From Cryptosporangium sp044454545 (GTDB lineage Bacteria; Actinomycetota; Actinomycetes; Mycobacteriales; Cryptosporangiaceae): DNA of 64,000 nucleotides. Positions 32,602 to 40,605 of the stretch are shown piece after piece; within the stretch, counting starts at the first letter, position 1, and each line of letters begins with the position of its first letter. Position numbers and translations under genes: made by a program. The stretch is taken from the NCBI RefSeq assembly GCF_044454545.1, contig NZ_JBITDV010000002.1:682001-746000 (forward strand), read 5' to 3'. Under the pieces are notes generated by a model. It ran no database searches. It was not told the origin of the DNA and saw only the letters and a program-made list of their open reading frames with translations.

Positions 32602-33301
32602 CGGATTCGCTCCGGTGGTAGCGGTAGCCGACTCCCCAGACGGTCTGGATCCGGCTCGGACAGGTCGGATCGGGCTCGATCTTCTCCCGCAGGCGGCGGA
32701 CGTGGACGGTCACCGTGGCCTGGTCGCCGACGTCCCAGCCCCAGACCTGCCGGAGCAGCTCGGCGCGGTTGAACGCCCGGCCGGGATGGCGCAGGAAGTG
32801 GGCGAGCAGGTCGAACTCCCGCAGCGTCAGCGGCACCGGCGACCCGTGCAGAGACACTTCCCGGGATCCCGGATCCAGCCGGAGACCGCCGTCGGAGAGC
32901 AGCGTCTGGGCTCCGTCGCCGCGGTTCACCCGGCGCAGGATCGACTGGGCCCGGAGCGTCAGCTCGCGCGGGGAGAACGGCTTGGTGACGTAGTCGTCGG
33001 CACCGATCTCGAACCCCACGACCCGGTCGGTCTCGTCGCCCAGCGCGGTGAGCATCACGATCGGCACGTCGGAGCCGGCCCGCAGGCGACGGCAGACCTC
33101 CAGGCCGGAGAGTCCGGGCAGCATCAGGTCCAGTACGACCAGGTCCGGCGGGTGCTTCGCGGCGGCGCGGAGCGCGCCGGGCCCGTCGGCGGCCTGGTCG
33201 ACCACGAATCCGGCTCGACGCAGGTAGCGGCCGACCACCTCGCTCACCGTCGGGTCGTCGTCGACGACCAGGACACGCTGCGGCGCGGACTCGGTACTCA
33301 C
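32594..33301 (-). CDS. OmpR/PhoB-type response regulator
   Basis: A 235-residue regulator with a receiver (V-V-D-D-D, Asp58 in V-V-L-D-L-M-L-P-G, K-P-F) and a winged helix with L-T-L-R-E-F-D-L-L-A-H-F-L and V-T-V-H-V-R-R-L-R-E-K-I-E, ending V-W-G-V-G-Y-R-Y. GTG at 33301 overlaps the TGA of the membrane-protein gene. OmpR-type proteins bind direct repeats, and the duplicated 18-bp element upstream of this operon (34713-34760) is its obvious candidate target. Confidence 0.94.
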   Translation of the reverse strand: MSTESAPQRVLVVDDDPTVSEVVGRYLRRAGFVVDQAADGPGALRAAAKHPPDLVVLDLMLPGLSGLEVCRRLRAGSDVPIVMLTALGDETDRVVGFEIGADDYVTKPFSPRELTLRAQSILRRVNRGDGAQTLLSDGGLRLDPGSREVSLHGSPVPLTLREFDLLAHFLRHPGRAFNRAELLRQVWGWDVGDQATVTVHVRRLREKIEPDPTCPSRIQTVWGVGYRYHRSESDA

Positions 33302-34662
33302 CACTTCAGCATCCACCCCAGCTGGATGCCGAGTGCGACGAGGAGTTGCACCGCCAGCCAGATTCGGGCCCGAGCGGCCGGCAGACCGGCCGCGGCGACG
33401 AGCAGCCAGATCGTGAACGGCAGGAAGATCCGTTCCACCTCGCCCTTGGCCAGGTTTGTGGCCACCGCGAGCACGATCGTGCCCGCGGCCGCGAGCGGCA
33501 TCACCGCGGCCGCGATCACCGCGCGCCGCCGGGAACGGAGCGTCACCGCGAGACCGCCGAGCGCGGCCGGACCGGCGCAGAGCGCGACCGCGGCCAGGTC
33601 GGCGACGAGGAAGTACGCGGTCGGCCGCTCGATCCACGCCGGACCCTCGCGGACCCGCGCGGACGCCACGACGAAGCCGTCGTACCACCAGAAGCCACCG
33701 GCCGCGAACGCGGCGACCACGGCCAGCACCGCGAGCCCGCCGATCACCAGCGGGCGTACCCGGTGCTGCGCCACGACCGCGGTGACGGCCAGGACGCCGA
33801 CCAGCGCGAGCCCGTACGAGAGGAACAGCAGGCCGCCGAGGAGCAGGCCGCCGGCCACGGCCAGGGCGTCCGCCCCGGGCCCGCGCCGGGAGGCGGCACC
33901 GGCCAGTGCGAAGACACCCCAGCAGGCGACGCCCGAGAACATCGCGTCGGCCGACGTCGCCACCCACAGCGCGGTCGGCGCGAGCACCAGGAACGGCGCG
34001 GCCCGGCGCGCGAGCGGTTCGCCGCCGAGGATGCGCGTCGTCCCCAGAACGGCAGGCACGGCGGACGCACCGGCCGCGATGCACAGCGCCGCGGCCCAGC
34101 CACCGCCGTGCAACCCGACCCGGTCGAGTGCGGCGAAGACCAGGAGCGCGCCCGGCGGGTGCCCGGAGACGTGGGTGACCCATTGGAACCCCGGCGAGCC
34201 GCCGAGGACGTGGTCGGTGAAACCGTGCAGGAACGGCCCCAGCGCGCCGACCCGCGGCACGTCGCGCAGGTACTCCCACTCCGTGGTCAGCGGTGCGGCC
34301 AGCGCTCCGGGCCCGTCCACCAGAGCCAGCGCCACCGCCCAGACCGCCGCCGCGACCCCGCTCCCGACCGCCAGGCGCCGCCACGGCCAGCGCGCGGCCG
34401 CCCACGGGGCGCCCGCGACCAGGGCGATTCCCACGGCCACGGGAAGCACGGTCAGGGCCGGAAGACGGGGGGCGAAGCGGCCGGTCAGCGGCTGCCCACC
34501 GGCGAGATGCAGATGGACGCCACGGGCCGAGAGCGCCGCTCCCCACGCGGCGACGCCGACGACCAGCAGCCCGGCGGCGAGACCCACGAGCGCCGGGAGC
34601 CGGTCGCCGGAACGGTCCGCCTCGAGTGAGGGTTCGGCCGGACGTCGAGTGAGCAGAGACAC
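33298..34662 (-). CDS. Polytopic GT-C-like glycosyltransferase candidate
   Basis: A 454-residue protein with about eleven to thirteen membrane helices. A conserved extracytoplasmic H-V-S-G-H-P-P-G-A-L-L motif follows the second or third helix, and A-P-T-A-L-W-V-A-T-S-A-D-A-M-F lies further on. The pattern resembles the mycobacterial membrane proteins annotated as methylthioxylosyltransferase or other polyprenyl-phosphate-sugar transferases (GT-C fold). That suggests transfer of a sugar onto a cell-envelope glycan on the outer face of the membrane. It is the first gene of the operon with the response regulator and kinase, divergent from the GT2 gene. Exact donor and acceptor are unknown. Confidence 0.75.
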   Translation of the reverse strand: MSLLTRRPAEPSLEADRSGDRLPALVGLAAGLLVVGVAAWGAALSARGVHLHLAGGQPLTGRFAPRLPALTVLPVAVGIALVAGAPWAAARWPWRRLAVGSGVAAAVWAVALALVDGPGALAAPLTTEWEYLRDVPRVGALGPFLHGFTDHVLGGSPGFQWVTHVSGHPPGALLVFAALDRVGLHGGGWAAALCIAAGASAVPAVLGTTRILGGEPLARRAAPFLVLAPTALWVATSADAMFSGVACWGVFALAGAASRRGPGADALAVAGGLLLGGLLFLSYGLALVGVLAVTAVVAQHRVRPLVIGGLAVLAVVAAFAAGGFWWYDGFVVASARVREGPAWIERPTAYFLVADLAAVALCAGPAALGGLAVTLRSRRRAVIAAAVMPLAAAGTIVLAVATNLAKGEVERIFLPFTIWLLVAAAGLPAARARIWLAVQLLVALGIQLGWMLKW

Positions 34663-34712
34663 GAGCCGACGGTAGGCCCGCAGCCCGCCGCCGGGTGCGC
34701 CCCACCGCGAGC

Positions 34713-34760
34713 CGTTCGCGAACCGTAAGAACTCGGGCGGACGTTCGCGAACCGTAAGAA
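34713..34760. promoter_or_regulatory. Direct repeat of GTTCGCGAACCGTAAGAA in the divergent promoter
   Basis: CGTTCGCGAACCGTAAGAA occurs at 34713-34731 and 34742-34760 (29 bp apart) between the GT-C-like and GT2 genes. Each copy contains the palindrome GTTCGCGAAC. A related sequence is on the opposite strand at 30365-30381. It is the best candidate site for the OmpR-type regulator at 32594. TAGCGT at 34781 could be the -10 for the plus-strand operon. Confidence 0.6.
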
Positions 34761-34794
34761 TCAGCTGGTCGGAGCGGCCCTAGCGTCGGACGGC

Positions 34795-35454
34795 ATGGAC
34801 AACGTGGACGTGGTCTTCCCGTGTTTGAACGAGGTGCTCTCCCTGCCCTGGCTGCTGGGCCGGTTGCCGGTCGGCTACCGGGCGGTGGTGGCCGACAACG
34901 GCTCCACGGACGGCTCGGCGGCGCTGGCCGCCGAGCTGGGAGCGGTCGTCGTCCCGGTGCCGGTACGCGGCTACGGGGCCGCCGCGCACGCGGGGCTGGA
35001 GGCCGCGACCGCGGACATCGTCTGCTTCTGCGACGCGGACGGTTCGCTCGACCCCGCGCAGCTGCCGCTCGTCGTCGAGCCGGTGCGCGACGGCGCCGCC
35101 GATCTGGTCCTCGGGCGCCGCCGCCCGGTGTCCCGGTCGGCCTGGCCGGTCCACGCGCGCTGGGCGAACGCCGTGCTCGCCCGGCGTCTGCGCCGACGCC
35201 TCGGCGTGCGGCTGCACGACCTCGGGCCGATGCGCGCGGCCCGGCGCGCCGGGCTCCTGGAGCTCGGCCTGCAGGACCGGCGGTTCGGCTACCCGCTGGA
35301 AACCGTCACCGCCGCGACCGCCGCCGGGTGGCGCCTGGCCGAGGTGGACGTCCGGTACGGCCCGCGGACCGCAGGCAGCCACTCCAAGGTCACCGGCACC
35401 GCCGCCGGTACCGCCCGCGCCGTGCTCGACATGGGCCGGGTGCTGGCCCGATGA
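34795..35454 (+). CDS. Family 2 glycosyltransferase
   Basis: A 219-residue GT-A fold transferase: V-V-F-P-C-L-N-E near the start, V-A-D-N-G-S-T-D-G-S (nucleotide-binding), and D-A-D-G-S (metal-binding DxD-like). The layout is that of dolichol-phosphate-mannose-synthase-like GT2 enzymes without the C-terminal membrane anchor. It would load a sugar onto a polyprenyl phosphate or another acceptor and could supply the GT-C-like protein encoded divergently. The stop overlaps the next ATG by 4 bp. It is the first gene of a five-gene operon running to 38483. Confidence 0.9.
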   Translation: MDNVDVVFPCLNEVLSLPWLLGRLPVGYRAVVADNGSTDGSAALAAELGAVVVPVPVRGYGAAAHAGLEAATADIVCFCDADGSLDPAQLPLVVEPVRDGAADLVLGRRRPVSRSAWPVHARWANAVLARRLRRRLGVRLHDLGPMRAARRAGLLELGLQDRRFGYPLETVTAATAAGWRLAEVDVRYGPRTAGSHSKVTGTAAGTARAVLDMGRVLAR

Positions 35455-36125
35455 CCGCCCGACCGGTGCCGTTCCAGGCGCTCGTACTGGCCAAGGCGCC
35501 CGTTCCCGGCCGGGTCAAGACCCGGCTCTGCCCGCCGTGCACGCCGGCGCAGGCGGCCGAGCTCGCACACGCCTCACTGCTCGACACGCTCGACGCCGTC
35601 CGCGGCAGCGCCGCCCGGCGACGTCTGCTGGTGCTCGACGCGCCCCGGTTCGCGGCCGGTCTCCCGCACGCCGGCTTCGGGGTCGTGCCGCAGCGTCCGG
35701 GCCCGCTCGGCGCGCGGCTGGCGGCCGCCTTCGCCGACACCGCCCACCCCGGGCTCGCGTCGGTCCTCGTCGGCATGGACACCCCGCAGGTGGACGCCGA
35801 CCGGCTGGACGCGGTCGTCGCCGGTCTGGCCGACGCGGACGCGGTCCTGGGACCGGCGACCGACGGGGGCTGGTGGGTGCTGGCGCTCCGGGATGCCCGG
35901 CACGCCGAGGTCCTGGCGGCGGTCGCCACCTCGACCCCGACGACCGGAGCCGACACCCGGGCCGCACTGCGGTCGGCCGGACTGCGGGTCGCGGACGCGG
36001 CGCCCGCGACCGACGTCGACACCGCCGAGAGCGCGCGCGAGGTGGCCGCGCTGGCCCCGGACACGCGGTTCGCCGGTGCCTGGACCCGGATGGCCGAGTC
36101 GTTGACGGCCCTGGAGACCGCATGA
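35451..36125 (+). CDS. TIGR04282/DUF2064-family glycosyltransferase-like protein
   Basis: A 224-residue protein with the family signature A-K-A-P-V-P-G-R-V-K-T-R-L at about residues 14-26 and G-M-D-T-P-Q-V near residue 107, a nucleotidyltransferase-like GT-A fold. Members have been called arsenosugar-biosynthesis glycosyltransferases but mostly have unknown acceptors. Typical neighbours are a GT2 and a methyltransferase, as here. The start overlaps the preceding stop (ATGA) and the stop overlaps the methyltransferase start. Confidence 0.9.
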   Translation: MTARPVPFQALVLAKAPVPGRVKTRLCPPCTPAQAAELAHASLLDTLDAVRGSAARRRLLVLDAPRFAAGLPHAGFGVVPQRPGPLGARLAAAFADTAHPGLASVLVGMDTPQVDADRLDAVVAGLADADAVLGPATDGGWWVLALRDARHAEVLAAVATSTPTTGADTRAALRSAGLRVADAAPATDVDTAESAREVAALAPDTRFAGAWTRMAESLTALETA

Positions 36126-36769
36126 CGGCCACCACGGCCGCCCGGCTCTACGCCGAGGGAATCCGGGCGCTGGCCGCCGGCCGCCGGCCCTCCCTCCTCG
36201 TGCGGACCGAGGACGGCAGCACGACACCACTGGGCCTGGACGACTGGTACGCGACCGAGTGCCCGGGCGACCGCGGTCTGCTCGACCGCTGCGGCGGCCC
36301 CACCCTGGACGCCGGCTGCGGGCCCGGCCGGTTGGCGGCCGCGCTGGCCGCCCGGGGGCGACCGGTGCTGGCCGTCGACATCGTGCCGGCCGCCGTCGCG
36401 TCGGCGCGCCGCCGGGGGGCGGTCGCACTGCGCCGGTCGCTGTACGCGCGCCTGCCCGGCGAGGGACGCTGGCCGGTCGTGCTGCTGGCCGACGGCAACG
36501 TCGGCATCGGCGGCGACCCGGGACGCGTGCTGCGCCGGACCGCCGAGGTGATCGGCGCCGGGGGCCGGGTGCTCGTGGAATGGGCGGCCCCGGGCCGCAG
36601 CCGGCGGGGGCGGATCCGCCTGGAGTCCGGCGACCGGCACAGCGAATGGTTCCCGTGGGCCGAGGTCGGCGCGGACGCCGCCGCCCGGGTCGCCGCCCTC
36701 GCCGGGCTGCACACGGCCGACACCTGGGAGGAGAGCGGACGATGGTTCGCGGTTCTCACCCACGGCTGA
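36122..36769 (+). CDS. Class I SAM-dependent methyltransferase
   Basis: A 215-residue methyltransferase with motif I L-D-A-G-C-G-P-G-R-L near residue 62, an acidic post-I segment A-V-D-I-V-P-A-A-V, and a G-G-R-V-L-V-E-W strand. The acceptor is unknown; in this conserved neighbourhood it probably modifies the sugar or lipid made by the two preceding genes. The start and stop overlap or nearly touch both neighbours (next ATG at 36742 lies inside its 3' end), implying tight co-translation. Confidence 0.88.
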   Translation: MTATTAARLYAEGIRALAAGRRPSLLVRTEDGSTTPLGLDDWYATECPGDRGLLDRCGGPTLDAGCGPGRLAAALAARGRPVLAVDIVPAAVASARRRGAVALRRSLYARLPGEGRWPVVLLADGNVGIGGDPGRVLRRTAEVIGAGGRVLVEWAAPGRSRRGRIRLESGDRHSEWFPWAEVGADAAARVAALAGLHTADTWEESGRWFAVLTHG

Positions 36770-38007
36770 TCTGGCGCCGGCCGATCCCGCCGCCTCCGGC
36801 CCGCCTGCGCCGCGGACCGTTCGCACCCGGGGCGTTCCCGTCCCGGCTGCGGTCGGAGCGGCTCACCTCCTGGCTCGGGGTCTGGCTCGGCCTGGCTTTC
36901 GGAATCTGCCTGGTGACCGGTCTGATCAGCCACGAGCTGCAACATCCGGCGTCGTGGTTCGTCTGGCCCACCCGGCCGGTCTGGCTCTACCGGGTCACCC
37001 AGGGGCTCCACGTGGCGACCGGACTCGCGGCGGTGCCACTGCTGCTGGTCAAGCTCTGGTCGGTCTTCCCGGCGCTGTTCCGCTGGCCGCCGGTGCGCGA
37101 CCCGGCCCACGCGCTCTCCCGGGCGGGCCTGCTCGTCCTGGTCGCCAGCGCGGTGTTCGAGCTGGCCAGCGGGGTGCTGAACACCGCCAGGTGGTACGTG
37201 CCCTTCGGTTTCGGCTTTCCCTCCGCGCACTACTGGACGGCGTGGCTGGCCGGCGGCGCCCTGCTCGTCCACATCGGCGCGCAGCTCCCCGTCGTCCGCC
37301 GTGCCCTCCGTTCGCCCGCGTCCGAGCCCGAGCCCGAGCCCGGGCCCGCGCCGGCGCAGACGCCCGTGCTGGCGCAGACGCCCGTGCCGGGGTCACCGGG
37401 GGAGGGCGGTGGCCTCACCCGGCGTGGCCTGCTGGCCTCGGTCGGCGCCACCGTCGGGATCCTCACGCTGGCGACCGCCGGGCAGACGATCGCGCCGCTG
37501 AGCCGGATCTCGCTGCTCGCGCCGCGCCGCCCGCACCTCGGCCCGCAAGGCCTGCCGGTCAATCGATCCGCGACCGCCGCCGGGGTGGGGCGGACCGCAC
37601 TCGAACCCGGCTACCGGCTGGTCGTGACCGGCACCCGGCGGCTGGAACTCGCGCTGCCCGAGTTGCGGGCCCGTCCGCAGCACCACGTCGAGCTGCCGAT
37701 CGCCTGCGTCGAGGGGTGGAGCGCGAGCGCGCACTGGACCGGCGTGCGCCTCGCCGACCTGCTCGACGACGCCGGTGCCGACGCGGACGCCGAGATCGTC
37801 GTGGAGTCACTGGAGCGCGCCGGGACCTACCGGAGCAGCGTCCTTCCGGCGGCCTTCGCGCGGGATCCGCTGACACTGCTGGCGTTGCGGCTGAACGGGG
37901 AACCGCTGGCCCTCGACCACGGCTACCCCTGCCGTCTGATCGCCCCGAACCGGCCCGGCGTGCTGCAGACCAAATGGGTGGGCGCGATCACCGCCCGGGC
38001 CCGGTGA
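36742..38007 (+). CDS. Membrane cytochrome-like/molybdopterin oxidoreductase fusion
   Basis: A 421-residue fusion. Residues about 40-190 form four helices with His residues placed like cytochrome-b ligands (H-E-L-Q-H-P, G-L-H-V-A-T-G, S-A-H-Y-W, L-V-H-I-G-A-Q). An acidic-Pro linker and a twin-Arg-like helix (L-T-R-R-G-L-L-A-S-V-G) follow, and residues about 250-421 are an oxidoreductase molybdopterin domain of the sulfite-oxidase/MsrP type with the molybdenum Cys at 322 (P-I-A-C-V-E-G-W). It looks like MsrPQ joined in one chain in the order Q then P. A role in repairing oxidised envelope components is possible but inferred. Confidence 0.85.
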   Translation: MVRGSHPRLIWRRPIPPPPARLRRGPFAPGAFPSRLRSERLTSWLGVWLGLAFGICLVTGLISHELQHPASWFVWPTRPVWLYRVTQGLHVATGLAAVPLLLVKLWSVFPALFRWPPVRDPAHALSRAGLLVLVASAVFELASGVLNTARWYVPFGFGFPSAHYWTAWLAGGALLVHIGAQLPVVRRALRSPASEPEPEPGPAPAQTPVLAQTPVPGSPGEGGGLTRRGLLASVGATVGILTLATAGQTIAPLSRISLLAPRRPHLGPQGLPVNRSATAAGVGRTALEPGYRLVVTGTRRLELALPELRARPQHHVELPIACVEGWSASAHWTGVRLADLLDDAGADADAEIVVESLERAGTYRSSVLPAAFARDPLTLLALRLNGEPLALDHGYPCRLIAPNRPGVLQTKWVGAITARAR

Positions 38008-38483
38008 CGCCGATGAGAGCGATCCGCGCCGTCCTGGCCGTCCTGGGTCTGGCCGCGGCGAGCTACGGCGCCTACGGGATCCTGACCGGTCTCAGCGCCC
38101 GGGCGCTGCGCGGCTGGCTGCGGTTCTGGCTCGGCTCCGCGCTCGCCCACGACCTGGTGCTGGCGCCCCTCGTCGTGCTGGCGGGCTGGGCGCTCGCCCG
38201 GCTGGTGCCGCCGGTGGCCCGCGGACCGGTGCAGGCGGGCGCGCTCGTCACCGGCGTCCTCGTCCTGGTCGAGGCGCCGTTCATCACCGGCGCCGGACGT
38301 CGGCCCGACGTGCCGTCGGCGCTGCCGTTGAACTACGGTCTGGGCACTCTGCTGGTGGTCGCCGGCGTGTGGGCGGCCGTCGCCGTGGTGGTCGGGTACC
38401 GGCTCCACCGCCGGGCCCGGCGGCCCGGGTCCGCCACCAGGGCCGCGACGCCAGACCGGCCAGCACGGCGCCGGCGGTGTTGA
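38004..38483 (+). CDS. Small four-helix membrane protein
   Basis: A protein of about 159 residues with four hydrophobic segments and a basic C-terminal tail. GTG at 38004 overlaps the oxidoreductase stop (GTGA) and is preferred for coupling; ATG at 38013 gives 156 residues. No named family is recognised; it commonly sits after fused molybdopterin oxidoreductases in actinobacteria and may be a membrane partner of that enzyme. Its last 200 bp lie antisense to the 3' end of the VanZ-family gene. Confidence 0.7.
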   Translation: MTPMRAIRAVLAVLGLAAASYGAYGILTGLSARALRGWLRFWLGSALAHDLVLAPLVVLAGWALARLVPPVARGPVQAGALVTGVLVLVEAPFITGAGRRPDVPSALPLNYGLGTLLVVAGVWAAVAVVVGYRLHRRARRPGSATRAATPDRPARRRRC

Positions 38484-39021
38484 CCAGAACGTCGTCCACG
38501 GACGACACCCGGTCGAGCCGGAAGACGTACTGCGCGGTCTCCACCAGGATCGAGCAGGCCGCGCCGAGCGCCAGAATCCGCGGCACCGACGCCAGGGCCG
38601 CGAACCGCAGCGGGCCGAAGCATCCGAGTGCCGCGAAGACCAGCAGGTTCCCGACGATGCCCAGCACGCCCATCGTGGCCAGGTCGTGCAGCGGGACCAA
38701 GCTCACCCGGCCGGGGACGACGCCGGCCCCCGGCCCCGGCATCAGCGTCAGCCACAGCCACGGCACGGTCCCGTAGACGATCCCGACCTCGGCCAGTGGG
38801 TCCCGCCACCCCCGGCGACGAGCCAGGACCCACACCAGCAGAGCGGCCGGCGGCAGCCCGGCCAGCGTCATCAGGACCGTGCCGTTCTCGGTGCCGAGGC
38901 AGCCGCGCCACTGCAGGGCCAGACACTGCGAGGCAGGCATCCAGAGCATCCGTCGCAGCACGAACCCGCCGTACACCACGCCGAGCGCGGTCAGACCGAA
39001 GAGCGTGACCCGGTATTTCAT
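38284..39021 (-). CDS. VanZ-family membrane protein
   Basis: A 245-residue protein with about five helices and VanZ hallmarks: T-L-M-P in the second helix region, N-L-L-V-F-A-A-L-G, then S-I-L-V-E-T-A-Q-Y-V-F and R-V-S-S-V-D-D-V-L-V-N-T-A-G-A-V. VanZ proteins lower binding or activity of lipoglycopeptides such as teicoplanin by an unclear route. ATG at 39021 has a strong GGAGG site. The basic/Pro-rich C-terminus (after about residue 200) is antisense to the convergent membrane gene. The van-type box 35 bp upstream (39057-39086) matches the vanH promoter in sequence and distance. Confidence 0.85.
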   Translation of the reverse strand: MKYRVTLFGLTALGVVYGGFVLRRMLWMPASQCLALQWRGCLGTENGTVLMTLAGLPPAALLVWVLARRRGWRDPLAEVGIVYGTVPWLWLTLMPGPGAGVVPGRVSLVPLHDLATMGVLGIVGNLLVFAALGCFGPLRFAALASVPRILALGAACSILVETAQYVFRLDRVSSVDDVLVNTAGAVLAGLASRPWWRTRAAGPGGGAGTRPPRRRPPTRRRPPAECPDRSSTAAPTARRADVRRR

Positions 39022-39056
39022 CCCTCCTATTCCAGACCGGGGCCGGTTGCGGCGGC

Positions 39057-39086
39057 GTACGCGTTTTCCGATACGCCCGCGATAGA
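39057..39086 (-). promoter_or_regulatory. Van box upstream of the VanZ gene
   Basis: The plus strand contains GTACGC, then CGATACGC, then GCGATAG at the same spacing as 58031-58060 upstream of vanH. The box lies 35 bp from the VanZ ATG, compared with 34 bp for vanH. CGATA-type direct repeats one helical turn apart suit an OmpR-family regulator (VanR). It could also influence the divergent peptide operon at 39172. Confidence 0.6.
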
Positions 39087-39171
39087 TCTGGTCGGTCACC
39101 ACCAGCCCGAGGGGCAAACCTGTCGTCCACGACGAACAGCGTGCCGCCGCGGATCCCTACCATCCCCTCGC

Positions 39172-40605
39172 ATGGGCGATCTTGGTGACCTCCGGGCCTG
39201 GCTCGACGAGCAGCTTCCCCCGCTGCTGGAGAAGTACGACGTCCCCGCCGCGGGATGGGCCGTCGCACAGGGCGGCGAGGTGATCGACGGCGCCGCCGGG
39301 CTGCTCAGCAAAGAGACCCGGGTGGAGGCGACGCCCGACTCGGTCTTCCAGATCGGCTCGATCACCAAGCTCTGGACCAGCTCCCTGGTGCTGCAGCTGG
39401 TCGACGAGGGTCTGGTCGAACTCGACCGGCCGATCCGGGACTACCTGCCGGACTTCCGGATCGCCGACGAGCGGGCCGCCGCGCGGATCACGATCCGGCA
39501 GTTGCTCAACCACACCGCCGGGTTCGAGGGCGACATCTTCCTCGACACTGGTTTCGGCGACGACTGCCTCGAGAAGTACGTCGCTTCGCTGCAGGACGTG
39601 CCGCAACTGTTCCCGCCCGGTGAGCAGTTCTCCTACAACAACGCCGGCTACTGCGTGCTGGGACGGCTGGTCGAGGTCCTGCGCGGCCGCCACTACGACG
39701 CCTGCCTGCGGGAGTACCTGATCACCCCGCTCGGGCTCACCCACGCCGCGACCGACGCCTACGAGGCGATCAGGTTCCGTGCCGCGATGGGACACGTCGA
39801 GCTGGAACGGGGCGCGGGCTACGTCCCGGCGCCGGTCTGGGCGATGGCGCGCTCCAACGCGCCGGCCGGCGCGATGCTCTCCATGCGCCCGCGCGACCTG
39901 CTCACGTTCGCGCAGATGCATCTGGACGACGGACGAGCGGCCGGCGGCGCGCAGGTACTGGCGCCGGGCACGGCGGCGCGGATGCACGACTGGCAGGTCG
40001 ACCTGCCCGAGCTCGGCCTGATGGGTTCGTCCTGGGGCCTCGGCTTCGAGCGGTTCGACCTCCCGGCCGGGACGCTGATCGGCCACGACGGCAACACGGT
40101 GGGGCAGGCCGCGTTCCTCCGGATGGTCCCGGGCGCCCGGGTGGCCGTCGTCCTGCTGACGAACGGCGGCGACGCGATGTCGCTCTACAAGGACGTGGTC
40201 GGGCGGGTACTCGGCCGCCTCGCCGGGGTCGAACTGCCCGCGGCGCCGACGCCGCCCGCGGAGCCGGGGCAGATCGACGCCGAGCGGTTCCTCGGGACGT
40301 ACTCGGCGCAGGTCTTCGAGCTCACGGTCAGCCAGGACGAGGACCGGAGGATCTGGATCGAACAGGTCCCCAAGGGGTTCTTCGAGGAGATGGGCGGCCG
40401 CGCCGAACGGACCGAGCTCGTCCCGTACCGCGACGACATGCTGATCCCGGTCGAGCCGGACCGTGGCATGTACGTGCCGCACGCGTTCCTGGGCGACGAC
40501 GGCACCGGCCACGCGCTCTACCTCCACCTCGGGCGCGCGATCCGCCGCGCCGGAACGGCCGTGCCGGCCGGAAAGACCGTGCTCTCCGGAAAGGAAGAAG
40601 CATGA
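39172..40605 (+). CDS. S12-type serine hydrolase (class C beta-lactamase fold)
   Basis: A 477-residue protein of the beta-lactamase/D-aminopeptidase family: nucleophile Ser63 and Lys66 in G-S-I-T-K, Tyr155-Asn-Asn (YxN), and G-H-D-G at 304-307 in place of KTG. A C-terminal beta-rich domain (about 365-477) resembles lipocalin-like domains of D-aminopeptidases. No signal peptide is seen, so it acts in the cytosol. The family cleaves D-amino-acid amides, D-peptides or esters. It is the first gene of the peptide operon and paralogous to the C-terminal half of the 45770 fusion. The stop overlaps the next ATG. Confidence 0.88.
   Translation: MGDLGDLRAWLDEQLPPLLEKYDVPAAGWAVAQGGEVIDGAAGLLSKETRVEATPDSVFQIGSITKLWTSSLVLQLVDEGLVELDRPIRDYLPDFRIADERAAARITIRQLLNHTAGFEGDIFLDTGFGDDCLEKYVASLQDVPQLFPPGEQFSYNNAGYCVLGRLVEVLRGRHYDACLREYLITPLGLTHAATDAYEAIRFRAAMGHVELERGAGYVPAPVWAMARSNAPAGAMLSMRPRDLLTFAQMHLDDGRAAGGAQVLAPGTAARMHDWQVDLPELGLMGSSWGLGFERFDLPAGTLIGHDGNTVGQAAFLRMVPGARVAVVLLTNGGDAMSLYKDVVGRVLGRLAGVELPAAPTPPAEPGQIDAERFLGTYSAQVFELTVSQDEDRRIWIEQVPKGFFEEMGGRAERTELVPYRDDMLIPVEPDRGMYVPHAFLGDDGTGHALYLHLGRAIRRAGTAVPAGKTVLSGKEEA

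Noticed and set aside
34713..34760. Direct repeat considered as an attachment site or insertion footprint
   Set aside because: There is no integrase or transposase nearby, and the copies lie symmetrically in a divergent promoter next to an OmpR-type regulator operon.
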